Positions 46,117 to 54,414 of a stretch of DNA of 64,000 bases are shown here, in pieces (position 1 is the first letter of the stretch; the number at the start of each line of letters is the position of its first letter). Under the pieces are notes generated by a model. That model was not told the DNA's origin, did no database searches, and saw only the letters and a list, made by a program, of their open reading frames with translations. The stretch comes from Psychrobacter piscatorii (lineage in GTDB: Bacteria; Pseudomonadota; Gammaproteobacteria; Pseudomonadales; Moraxellaceae). A program made the position numbers and the translations under genes. The stretch spans positions 1-64,000 of the forward strand of contig NZ_CAJHAR010000018.1 in the NCBI RefSeq assembly GCF_904846415.1, written 5' to 3'.

Positions 46117-47526
46117 TTAAGCCTCTGGCTGTAGCCTCTCATAACTACTTGATTGATGAGCACGGTACAAAAATCCGCCCAAGATAATTAGCCTCAATAG
46201 CAGCAGGCACCATACACTTAGCCAAATCCCAGTCATATCCCATTGCTGATAAAGCAGCCAGCTTAACGGAAAGAAAGCAGCAGCTAATATCAGGGCAGCA
46301 TTACGAATCACATTGCCTGCTGTCAAACCAAAAAATATACCATCCAACCAATAGGCTCCAACACCCACGAGGGGTAGCAACACTGCATATAGGTGGTACT
46401 CATAGGCGAGGGCAAACACCGATTCAATGTTGGTCATAAAATCTAGATAAGTTGGCATTGCAAGCCACCAGATAGCACTTAACATAATGGCAAGCCCATA
46501 GCTGACGACGCCTGTACGCTTGATGATAGTACGAAAACGCGGCCAATCACGTCGACCAGCGGCTTGTCCGCTCAAGGTCTCAGCAGAGACTGCGACGCCA
46601 TCAAGCGCAAAGGCAGAGATACTTAGTACTTGTAATAAAATAGCATTGGCTGCCAGTATAACATCGCCACTTTGGGCAGACAGTCGAGTAATCCAAGCAA
46701 AACTGAGCGTTAAAATAAGGGTGCGCACAAAAATGTCTTTATTTAAAGAAAATAGCCTAAGTATTTTCTCTTTTGTAAAGTGGTTCTTATCAACTTTGAA
46801 TAATGCGGCCCAAGATATTTTTAAATGATGACAACTAAGCCACAATGCCAATAATACACCTAACCAAAATGCAATGGTCGTACCCAGCGCCACACCGACC
46901 AATCCCATTTGCATGATAAACACAAAAAATAAGGTCAATACAATGTTGAGGACAGCGATAAATCCCTGCTGGTAGAGCATGTATCGTGTTTTACCTTGTC
47001 CTGCAAACCAACCAATAAACGCAAAATTCATCAGCTCGGCTATGACGCCCCAGAAGCGGACATCTAAGTAAGTTTTGGCCGCGAGACCACTCTCAGGATT
47101 GGCAGATAATGCCTGTAAACCAATATGGATCAGCCACGGTTTGGCCAGTAGCAAAACTGCGCCGATTAAGAAGGCTAATAACAACGCGCGCTGCAAAATA
47201 GACAGTAACGGTGAGGCTATTGTCGCAGTGAGGTTGTTGTTATCAGCATGATTGGCCAGCTGTCCTAATGCTTGCGCGGACAGTCCAGACGAGGCATATT
47301 GCAGAAAGTTAAAGCTGACAAGTAACAAGGATAGCAGCTGTATCGCCAAGCCCATACCAGCGAGTTTGGCAGTCTCATTCATATTGCCCACAATGGCCGT
47401 ATCGATAACACTTTGCAATGGCATGGCGAGATTGGCGAGTAGTACAGGCAGGGCAATCGCAATGATACGCTTATAGCTTGTATCGATAGGCGGCATGGCA
47501 TTAGGTATTGAGGAATTTGCTGACAT
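46117..47526 (-). CDS. MATE-family efflux transporter (DinF-like)
   Basis: Inner-membrane exporter of drugs or metabolites driven by a Na+ or proton gradient. It has 469 residues and twelve membrane helices in two halves. The N-terminal ALPVLLANLAMPLQSVIDTA and QYASSGLSAQALGQ, and the second-half GVAVSAETLSGQAAGRRDWP, belong to the DinF subgroup. It is a single gene between azlC and secF on the same strand. The substrate cannot be read from the sequence. Confidence 0.9.
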   Translation of the reverse strand: MSANSSIPNAMPPIDTSYKRIIAIALPVLLANLAMPLQSVIDTAIVGNMNETAKLAGMGLAIQLLSLLLVSFNFLQYASSGLSAQALGQLANHADNNNLTATIASPLLSILQRALLLAFLIGAVLLLAKPWLIHIGLQALSANPESGLAAKTYLDVRFWGVIAELMNFAFIGWFAGQGKTRYMLYQQGFIAVLNIVLTLFFVFIMQMGLVGVALGTTIAFWLGVLLALWLSCHHLKISWAALFKVDKNHFTKEKILRLFSLNKDIFVRTLILTLSFAWITRLSAQSGDVILAANAILLQVLSISAFALDGVAVSAETLSGQAAGRRDWPRFRTIIKRTGVVSYGLAIMLSAIWWLAMPTYLDFMTNIESVFALAYEYHLYAVLLPLVGVGAYWLDGIFFGLTAGNVIRNAALILAAAFFPLSWLLYQQWDMTGIWLSVWCLLLLRLIILGGFLYRAHQSSSYERLQPEA

Positions 47527-47634
47527 TGTTGGCTCGTTTATACTGAGGCGATAAAGAGGGCAATATATTATTTAATCTGTGGCAAAACAGCAGTGCAATA
47601 CAGTTTATATGTGAGGCAAAATAGCTATAAAGAC

Positions 47635-47670
47635 AAAAGCACCTAGACTCACTATTCACGAGTCAGGTGC
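47635..47670 (-). terminator. Terminator of secF
   Basis: GCACCT and GACTC pair with GAGTC and AGGTGC around a nine-base loop, with one bulged A. On the minus strand it leads into TTTTG. It lies about 90 bases after the secF stop. Confidence 0.65.
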
Positions 47671-47759
47671 CTTTGTTCAATCATCATTCGCATTTAACAA
47701 GTAATGATTTTAAGCTTCATAACACACTAGGTTAGTACATTATTTTTTAGTAACTTTTA

Positions 47760-49022
47760 TTAGACATTGTCTTGTTCAAACATCTTTGGATCATTAAAAG
47801 TGACAATCTCTTCTTCGAACTCTGGTTTCACTTTCACAATAAAGTCATCACGTGATAGACCCATACGTAATGGAATCGAGCTTGCGATATAGGTCGATGA
47901 ATACGTACCTGCTAGCAAACCAATAAATAATGCGACCGAGAACCAGTATAGCCCTTCACCGCCCAAGAATAACATGGCCAAGACGACCAATAAAACCGTT
48001 GAGATGGTCATAATAGTACGGCGTAGGGTTTCAGTCAAAGACAAGTCAATCGTCTGCTCTGGGGTAATACCACGGACGCGGCGGAAGTTTTCGCGGATAC
48101 GGTCATAAACAACAATCGTATCGTTCAATGAATAACCAATCAATGCCAAAACAGCCGCCAATACCGTTAAGTCAAACGGGAAGCCAAATAGCGCAAATAC
48201 ACCAATGGTCACCACTGCATCGTGAAATAGCGATAATACGGCACCTAGTGATAGTTTGAACTGGAATCGTAAGGCAACATAACCAAGCATAGATACCAAT
48301 GCTAGCACGAGTGCCATGACTGAGTTGAGGTAAATCTCATTACCCACTTGGCTACCAATGATATTGACGTTACTGATAGTAGCGGTATTGTTAGGTAGTG
48401 CTAATGCTTGAGTTAGGTCAGTATTCAGCCCATCCACGTTATCAGACTGGGGCGGCAAACGTACGAGTAGCTCTTCACGCGTACCTAAGTACTGTACAAC
48501 CGCATCATCAAAACCATTGTCTGCCAGTGCTTGTACAACGGCAACCTGTTCGACAGGCTGCTCATAACGAATGTCTGCTGAGACACCACCAGTAAAATCA
48601 AGACCTAAGTTCAAACCGTTGACGGCAATAGCAATGATACTACCGATCACCATAAACAAAGATAGCAGCGCCATTGGCTTTTCTATCTTCATAAATGGAA
48701 TGATACGTTGATTGCCAACCGCTTTGATGCCACCTTCAGCGACTGCAGCCGCATCATCAGCGGCATCGCTTGATACTAGATTAGGATCAACAGTGGTCGC
48801 GAGTGCTTGATTGTCTTTACCAGCTTGGCCTTTACCGCCACGACGGCTACTACTTTTACCAGATTTCGCTGTAGTCGGGTTGTTGGTTTTGGTATTGCTA
48901 CCTTTACCATCACGGCGTGGTTTGTTACGGCGGCGGGTACTTGTAGTAGTCGCATCACCGTTTGAGCCATTTCGATCAGGGTTATTCTGCTGTTCTAAAG
49001 GGTTATTATTTTCGATCGCCAT
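47760..49022 (-). CDS. secF: Protein translocase subunit SecF with polar N-terminal tail
   Basis: Membrane component that helps drive protein export through SecYEG using the proton gradient. It has 420 residues. The first 105 residues are an extra tail, basic and rich in Asn, Ser, Thr, Gly and Arg, with no equivalent in E. coli SecF. The first membrane helix starts near 117, then the periplasmic P1 region LDFTGGVSADIRY, and five further helices including VLALIGYSLNDTIVVYDRIRENFRR. AGGAGA precedes the ATG, which lies nine bases after the secD stop, so secD and secF form an operon. Confidence 0.96.
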   Translation of the reverse strand: MAIENNNPLEQQNNPDRNGSNGDATTTSTRRRNKPRRDGKGSNTKTNNPTTAKSGKSSSRRGGKGQAGKDNQALATTVDPNLVSSDAADDAAAVAEGGIKAVGNQRIIPFMKIEKPMALLSLFMVIGSIIAIAVNGLNLGLDFTGGVSADIRYEQPVEQVAVVQALADNGFDDAVVQYLGTREELLVRLPPQSDNVDGLNTDLTQALALPNNTATISNVNIIGSQVGNEIYLNSVMALVLALVSMLGYVALRFQFKLSLGAVLSLFHDAVVTIGVFALFGFPFDLTVLAAVLALIGYSLNDTIVVYDRIRENFRRVRGITPEQTIDLSLTETLRRTIMTISTVLLVVLAMLFLGGEGLYWFSVALFIGLLAGTYSSTYIASSIPLRMGLSRDDFIVKVKPEFEEEIVTFNDPKMFEQDNV

Positions 49023-49031
49023 AATGTTCTC

Positions 49032-50909
49032 CTAACCGATGCTCAGACTTTTGATGGATTTACGCTTACCATAAGCAATTTGTACCAGGGCACGCGTCAC
49101 CAAAATAGCGGTGAACAGTGAGCTGACAATACCAATAGCTAGCGTAACCGCAAAGCCTTTAATCGGACCCGTACCAATCGCAAATAGGATAAACGCGACC
49201 AATAAGGTTGTAATGTTGGCATCAAAAATACTACTAAATGCCCGATCAAAACCTGCCACGATGGCGGATTTTGGCCGTACACCATTGGCAATCTCTTCTC
49301 GTATCCTCTCAAAGATCAGTACGTTGGCATCAACTGCCATACCAATGGTCAAGACGATACCAGCAATACCAGGTAGCGTCAGTGACGAACCCAAAATTGA
49401 CATAATCGCAATAATAATAATAACGTTCACTGCCAATGCCACGTTGGCAATCACACCGAACAGACGATAGAAGATGATCATAAATGCAAAGACTAATAGA
49501 TAGCCGACCTGCGTAGAGAATAAGCCTTTATCAATATTTTCTTGACCCAATGATGGGCCGATGGTGCGTTCTTCTACAAAGTACATCGGTGCGGCAAGTG
49601 CACCTGAGCGTAGCAATAGCGCAAGCTCAGCGGCTTCAGCGGTGCTATCAAGACCAGTAATACGGAATGATGAACCCAGTACCGCTTGAATATTGGCGCG
49701 GTTGATGACTTTGGTTTCAGCGTAAGGTGTGCGTACTTCAGTTGTCTCACCAGTTGCTGGATCTTCTTCGTAAGTGATTCTTTGCTTGTTTTCAATGAAC
49801 AGGACAGCCATCTGTTTACCAACAGCGGTGCGAGTGGCGTTTTGCATTAGCTTGCCGCCAGCACTGTCCAAGGTAATGCTTACTTCCGGTAGACCACTTT
49901 CATCTAGGCCAGTCTGTGCATTGGTCACTTTATCACCAGTGACGATCGCTTGGCGATCTAGCAATACTGGTGGACCATCGAGTGTCTCAAATGGGAATGC
50001 TTCAGTACCTGCTGGAGGAATACCGCCTGTGTAGGTATCAGCGTCTTCTGCTACCATACGGAACTCAAGGTTGGCAGTACGGCCAAGGACACGTTTTGCT
50101 TCAGCAGTATCTTGTACACCAGGCAGCTCAACCACGATACGGCTTGAGCCTTGAGATTGTACTAGTGCTTCAGTCACACCCAGCTCAGCAATACGATTAC
50201 GTAGCGTTGTTAAGTTCTGATTGACCGCATAGCTATTGATTTCGTCAAGCGTGGCATCGTTATATGACAGTACCAATGCAGGACCTTGGTTATCAATAGA
50301 AGACTGCAAGTTGAAAGTGTTACTCATCGAGCCTTGCAAGATGTTTTGTGCACGATTACGCGTATCTGTATCAGCAAAATGTAATACAACGCCGCGATCT
50401 TCGGTTTTTATACCTTTGATTGCCACACGCTCAGCACGCAAATCACGTCGCATATCGCGACTGGCACTGTTCAAGCGCTGTTCAAGCGCCTTGTCCATAT
50501 CGACTTCTAGTACAAAACGTACACCACCGCGTAAATCAAGGCCAAGTTTCATCGGTCTGGCACCGATATCACGCAGCCACTGCGGGGTCGTTTGTGCTAA
50601 GTTGAGAGCGACTACATAGTCCTCACCCAAGTTTTGACGTAGTACTTCTTGCGCTTTTAGCTGATCGACTGGGTTGTTAAGACGTACCAGTGCACTGTTG
50701 CCCTCAAACGTACCATTATGATTCTCTAGACCTGCCTCTTCGAGTAAGCTTTGAGACTGGGTCAAGATACCTTCAGACAATTGCGTGCCTGCTGCTGCGC
50801 TCGTAATCTGCACGGCAGGTTCGTCAGGGTATAAGTTAGGAGCAGCATATAGACCGGCAATGATGAGCACGACGGCAATAAGTAAGTATTTCCAAGCGGG
50901 ATATTGCAT
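49032..50909 (-). CDS. secD: Protein translocase subunit SecD
   Basis: Large membrane partner of SecF. From the ATG at 50909, with AAGAAG a few bases before it, the protein has 625 residues, close to E. coli SecD. It starts MQYPAWKYLLIAVVL with the first helix, then the large periplasmic region with GLDLRGGVRFVLEVD, RNRIAELGVTEALVQ and VELPGVQDT, and the C-terminal helices with LTIGMAVDANVLIFERIREE. A longer frame opens 30 codons upstream but reads across the leader and is not preferred. The upstream region carries an unusual tandem repeat. Confidence 0.96.
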   Translation of the reverse strand: MQYPAWKYLLIAVVLIIAGLYAAPNLYPDEPAVQITSAAAGTQLSEGILTQSQSLLEEAGLENHNGTFEGNSALVRLNNPVDQLKAQEVLRQNLGEDYVVALNLAQTTPQWLRDIGARPMKLGLDLRGGVRFVLEVDMDKALEQRLNSASRDMRRDLRAERVAIKGIKTEDRGVVLHFADTDTRNRAQNILQGSMSNTFNLQSSIDNQGPALVLSYNDATLDEINSYAVNQNLTTLRNRIAELGVTEALVQSQGSSRIVVELPGVQDTAEAKRVLGRTANLEFRMVAEDADTYTGGIPPAGTEAFPFETLDGPPVLLDRQAIVTGDKVTNAQTGLDESGLPEVSITLDSAGGKLMQNATRTAVGKQMAVLFIENKQRITYEEDPATGETTEVRTPYAETKVINRANIQAVLGSSFRITGLDSTAEAAELALLLRSGALAAPMYFVEERTIGPSLGQENIDKGLFSTQVGYLLVFAFMIIFYRLFGVIANVALAVNVIIIIAIMSILGSSLTLPGIAGIVLTIGMAVDANVLIFERIREEIANGVRPKSAIVAGFDRAFSSIFDANITTLLVAFILFAIGTGPIKGFAVTLAIGIVSSLFTAILVTRALVQIAYGKRKSIKSLSIG

Positions 50910-51163
50910 AATCACTTCTTTAAGTTGATAAACGACTGGCGACGTGAGCCACAAGTTAGCAGATGGGAAGTTAGCGACAGCAATGATCGACTGCCACATT
51001 CAGCAGACTCCATTGCGATCATCCGCGGTGATAGTAAAATATAAAACAGTAAAGCAAATAATACAGACGTATCTTTATCGAGTCACCAAAAATATCATTG
51101 GTGAAACAGGCAAAGTCAATATATCTACAGGCTAGGCTAGCTTATATAGCAGCCGTACCTTAC

Positions 51164-51283
51164 TACCTTAATAGCGACTACCTTAATAGCGACTACCTTA
51201 ATAGCGACTACCTTAATAGCGACTACCTTAATAGCGACTACCTTAATAGCGACTACCTTAATAGCGACTACCTTAATAGCGAA
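51164..51283. repeat. Eight tandem copies of a 15-base unit upstream of secD
   Basis: TACCTTAATAGCGAC repeats eight times head to tail; the last copy differs only in its final base. Seven copies are identical. The period is five codons, and each unit contains AAGG on the minus strand. It lies directly after the yajC terminator on the secD side. Confidence 0.97.
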
Positions 51284-51311
51284 AAATGACCGTAAATGAT
51301 ATACGGTCATT
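51282..51311 (-). terminator. Terminator of yajC
   Basis: AATGACCGT at 51285-51293 pairs with ACGGTCATT at 51303-51311, and on the minus strand the stem leads into a run of five T. It suggests that yajC and secD are transcribed separately here. Confidence 0.78.
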
Positions 51312-51375
51312 ATTTGGTCATTGCACCCAGTGGTGATACGACCATTAAATTACTACCGATAAAGCTCAGTAATAA

Positions 51376-51654
51376 TTAAACGCTTTCGATCGTACCAGCA
51401 GGCAATACTGAAATAACAGAAGCACGTTGTACTTTTACATCAGTGTTGTTGTTTAAGCTTACGACGGCATAATCGCCTTCTATCGCTTTAATACGACCCA
51501 TCAAGCCACCAGCAAAGATGATTTCGTTGCCAGCAGTCAATGCATTGACCATTGCACGGTGCTCTTTGGTACGTTTAGACTGTGGACGGATAACCAAAAA
51601 GTAAAAAATGGCAAAAAAGGCAACAGGCAATATAAGTTGACCGAACTGTTCCAT
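51376..51654 (-). CDS. yajC: Preprotein translocase subunit YajC
   Basis: Small single-span membrane protein that associates with SecDF. It has 92 residues. The N-terminal helix QLILPVAFFAIFYFLVIRPQ ends with the typical RPQ and then KRTKEHRAMVNAL. The C-terminal domain contains GGLMGRIKAIEGDYAVVSL. Order yajC, secD, secF on one strand is the usual one, but a terminator and a repeat lie between yajC and secD, and tgt is not upstream. Confidence 0.95.
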   Translation of the reverse strand: MEQFGQLILPVAFFAIFYFLVIRPQSKRTKEHRAMVNALTAGNEIIFAGGLMGRIKAIEGDYAVVSLNNNTDVKVQRASVISVLPAGTIESV

Positions 51655-52118
51655 ATTTCTCTCTCAATAAAGGATAGGTAAAAATAAAATTAGACGCATA
51701 GTAACAAAAAATCCTAGACTTGGTAACTGTTAATCATAGACGGGGCACGTTTTTCTTAGTGCTATATCATGCTAACTTGACGTTGAATACAGTTAGATAC
51801 CACCCAGCCAAGGATTCACGCTTCAATAGGTTCATATCAGCAAAGATAAAATACAAAATGATAAGCCGAAGAGAGGCGTTGACTAATAATGAGTATGGAG
51901 GCAAAACGCAACAATAAAAAGTGTCAAAAAATAAAAACTTAAAAATAGCGACTTATTGTGCATTGGTATCATCAATGCTACTATCAAATGGCAATGATTG
52001 CCTGCATTTAGTATGCTGTCTATAGAAGCATAATATCGCTTTAAAATAGTGACTAAGTCAGCTTTGAGCGACTATGAATATTGATTAATCGATACTCTAA
52101 ATCACATTGTCAATCGAC
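51655..52118. other. Divergent intergenic region between yajC and the CNNM gene
   Basis: This AT-rich stretch of 464 bases has no gene that I can support. tgt, which often precedes yajC, is absent. No clear operator or riboswitch is seen. Confidence 0.35.
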
Positions 52119-53483
52119 ATGGTTTGCTCGTTACAACATATTCCCTTTTCTCTTTTTAGGTTACCTAACTTGTTCACCACTTTTATGTTTGTACCTCGTT
52201 TATGTCGTCCGCGTGCTCATCGTAAAGACGCATCTGCAGAGCCTCCCCCGAGAATGACTACTAGTTCTCGATTTGGTTATACTTCTTTGTCAGCACTATC
52301 TGCATTGGCAATTCTTATGCTACCGCAGGCAGTGTGGGCAGCTGGTGCTGTAGCAACACCAACTGCTGTAGCAGCACCAACCGCACTTAGCGTAGCATTA
52401 TTGATATTTTTTGTGGCTGTTGCTATCGGTATCTCATTTGTGTGCTCTTTATCAGAGGCCGCATTACTGAGCATGACACCATCCTATATTGCGGATGTTC
52501 AAGAAACGAATCCAAAAAAAGCAAATATGCTAAGACGCTTAAAGGTCGATAATATTGATCAATCGTTGGCCGCTATTTTAACGTTGAATACCGTTGCCCA
52601 TACACTTGGCTCTATCGGAGCGGGTGCTCAGGCTACGATCGTGTTTGGTAGTGCTTGGTTTGGGCTATTTTCTGCCATTATGACGTTGGCTATCTTATTC
52701 TTATCTGAGATTATCCCAAAGACACTTGGAACGGTATATTGGCGTCAGTTAAGTGGTATGGTTGCTTATTTCGTGCGCGGTATCATCTTGCTGCTTTATC
52801 CGCTTATTTGGGTTTCGGAGCGACTAACGAAACTGCTGGTACGTGGCAAAGAACCACAAGCATTTAGCCGTCGTGAGTTTGCTGCGCTTGCTAGTATCGG
52901 TGAAGAGTCGGGTCAAATCGATCCACTAGAATCTCGTATCATTCGTAACTTGCTTGCATTTGGCGCGATTAAAGTCGAAGACATCATGACGCCGCGCTCA
53001 GTGATGCTCGCATTTGAAGAAAACAAAACAGTGGCTGAATTATTGGTTGATCGTCCAAAGCTCACGTTTTCTCGATTGCCCATTTATGATGGCGATCTAG
53101 ATAACATTACTGGTTTTGTTTTAAAAACTGACATGCTATTGGCAAAAGTCAATCATGCCATGCACAAGCCTTTGACGCAGTTCAAAAGAGACATAACGTT
53201 TGTATTCTCTAAAATGAAACTGTTTGATCTGTTGGAGCTTATGCTAAAAAATCGTATTCATATTGCAATTACGGTTGGCGAATACGGTGAAGTCAAAGGG
53301 CTTGTCACGTTAGAAGATGTCTTTGAGACATTATTAGGTCTTGAGATTGTCGATGAAATAGATCGCGTGGAAGACATGCAGGCCTTAGCTCGACAAATGA
53401 TGGACAGACGCGTAGAGCGTTTGGGTATGAAACTCAGTGATGATGAGCAGTATGAAGACAGCAATAGTGAAAACAAATTCTAG
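52119..53483 (+). CDS. CNNM/CBS-domain membrane protein (HlyC/CorC family)
   Basis: Member of the DUF21-CBS group, linked to magnesium or cobalt export in relatives. From the first ATG it has 454 residues. The DUF21 region has membrane helices near residues 85-230 (VCSLSEAALLSM, ILFLSEIIPKTLGT), and two CBS domains follow (DIMTPRSVMLAFEE, VTLEDVFETLLGLEIVDE). There is no C-terminal CorC domain of full length. The start is uncertain. The ATG at 52119 has no ribosome site. An ATG at 52254 would give a normal N-terminus with a signal-like segment ending QAVWA; the 45 residues between are Arg/Pro-rich and poorly conserved-looking. Single gene. Confidence 0.87.
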   Translation: MVCSLQHIPFSLFRLPNLFTTFMFVPRLCRPRAHRKDASAEPPPRMTTSSRFGYTSLSALSALAILMLPQAVWAAGAVATPTAVAAPTALSVALLIFFVAVAIGISFVCSLSEAALLSMTPSYIADVQETNPKKANMLRRLKVDNIDQSLAAILTLNTVAHTLGSIGAGAQATIVFGSAWFGLFSAIMTLAILFLSEIIPKTLGTVYWRQLSGMVAYFVRGIILLLYPLIWVSERLTKLLVRGKEPQAFSRREFAALASIGEESGQIDPLESRIIRNLLAFGAIKVEDIMTPRSVMLAFEENKTVAELLVDRPKLTFSRLPIYDGDLDNITGFVLKTDMLLAKVNHAMHKPLTQFKRDITFVFSKMKLFDLLELMLKNRIHIAITVGEYGEVKGLVTLEDVFETLLGLEIVDEIDRVEDMQALARQMMDRRVERLGMKLSDDEQYEDSNSENKF

Positions 53484-53714
53484 CGTTATCGATTGAATGC
53501 TATTGCTATTATCACGACCAAAGTTGTTGAAATCAGAGGATATAATAACCTTCGATTCAAAGAACGGCTTTTGTGAGCATCCTGTGCTTTTATATTCGCA
53601 ATAATTACACAGGGTGTCACACGGCTGTGAGAATTCAATGATAGGCTCGGCCTATTATATGAGTACGCTTATACCAATATACTGCTAAACTAGATGCTAT
53701 AAAGACGCTCCTTG

Positions 53715-53748
53715 CCAATATATGACAATAACCAATATATGACAATAA
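53715..53748. repeat. Tandem duplication of a 17-base unit
   Basis: CCAATATATGACAATAA occurs twice in direct contact, 27 bases before the start of the exported small protein gene. It falls in the likely leader or promoter. Confidence 0.9.
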
Positions 53749-53774
53749 CGAAAATAGCATCGCTAAGGACTATC

Positions 53775-54269
53775 ATGAAACGACTATGGGGAAAGAGCTT
53801 AATGGCTCTATTACTGAAGGGCGCTAGCATAACTGCGATAGTAGCAGTGGCCAGCACAGTGAGTATCAGTGCGCAAGCTGCCACCATGACCGAAGCTTTG
53901 GTGCAAAACTACGCCGCAGCAATGAAATCATCTGCAAATAGCCAGAGTATCAATCAAGTCGCGCGTCTGGTATCTGACGATGCATTGATTTCGTTATCTA
54001 GAAAAGGTAAATCTACTAGCTTAGATAAAGATGCGTATTTGAAGCTATTGCAAAACAGCTGGAATGATACGTCTAATTATCGCTACGATATTTCTGTAGA
54101 TAACATCGTTATTACAGGAGATCAGGCCAAAGCCAATGTAACGACAAATGAGAGCTGGACGAAAGACGGTCAGCAAATATCATTTGTTACGACATCTCGC
54201 GTAACGCTGACAGTATCGACTGGTAACGCTGTATTACTACGTGCAGTATCACAAGTAGCTATTAACTAA
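53775..54269 (+). CDS. Exported protein of unknown function, NTF2-like size
   Basis: From the ATG at 53775, with AAGGA six bases upstream, the protein has 164 residues. A signal peptide (basic MKRLWGK, hydrophobic core, then SISAQA) is cut near residue 36. The mature part of about 128 residues has a helix-helix-strand order and a C-terminal set of strands (NIVITGDQAKANVTT, TSRVTLTV) that fits the NTF2/SnoaL-like fold, but no catalytic residue is evident. It precedes the LysM transglycosylase with a terminator between. Probably periplasmic. Function unknown. Confidence 0.78.
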   Translation: MKRLWGKSLMALLLKGASITAIVAVASTVSISAQAATMTEALVQNYAAAMKSSANSQSINQVARLVSDDALISLSRKGKSTSLDKDAYLKLLQNSWNDTSNYRYDISVDNIVITGDQAKANVTTNESWTKDGQQISFVTTSRVTLTVSTGNAVLLRAVSQVAIN

Positions 54270-54291
54270 GTACTGGTCAATACAATCTCTT

Positions 54292-54324
54292 AGATACTAA
54301 TAAAAATGATTATTAGTATCTTTT
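54292..54324 (+). terminator. Terminator after the small exported protein gene
   Basis: AGATACTAATAA pairs fully with TTATTAGTATCT around a six-base loop and runs into TTTT. The stem is AT-rich. Confidence 0.75.
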
Positions 54325-54414
54325 ATATTAGGCTGGTCTTTACTTTACGTTACATACTATACTATCTCTCAACTTCGTCTTATCACTTTCTGTCGTTAGG
54401 AAACTTCCAATATC

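Larger units (their letters stand above)
50910..51375. other. secD upstream region
   Basis: This 466-base gap between yajC and secD holds, in order on the minus strand, the yajC terminator, eight tandem copies of a 15-base unit, and about 250 bases that should contain the secD promoter. No gene is seen; an open frame through the repeat lacks an ATG. Confidence 0.5.

Noticed and set aside
51098..51289. Plus-strand open frame across the 15-base repeat, encoding repeated YLNSD pentapeptides
   Set aside because: It opens with TTG, has no ribosome site, and its length depends only on the repeat having a period of five codons. I treat the stretch as non-coding DNA.
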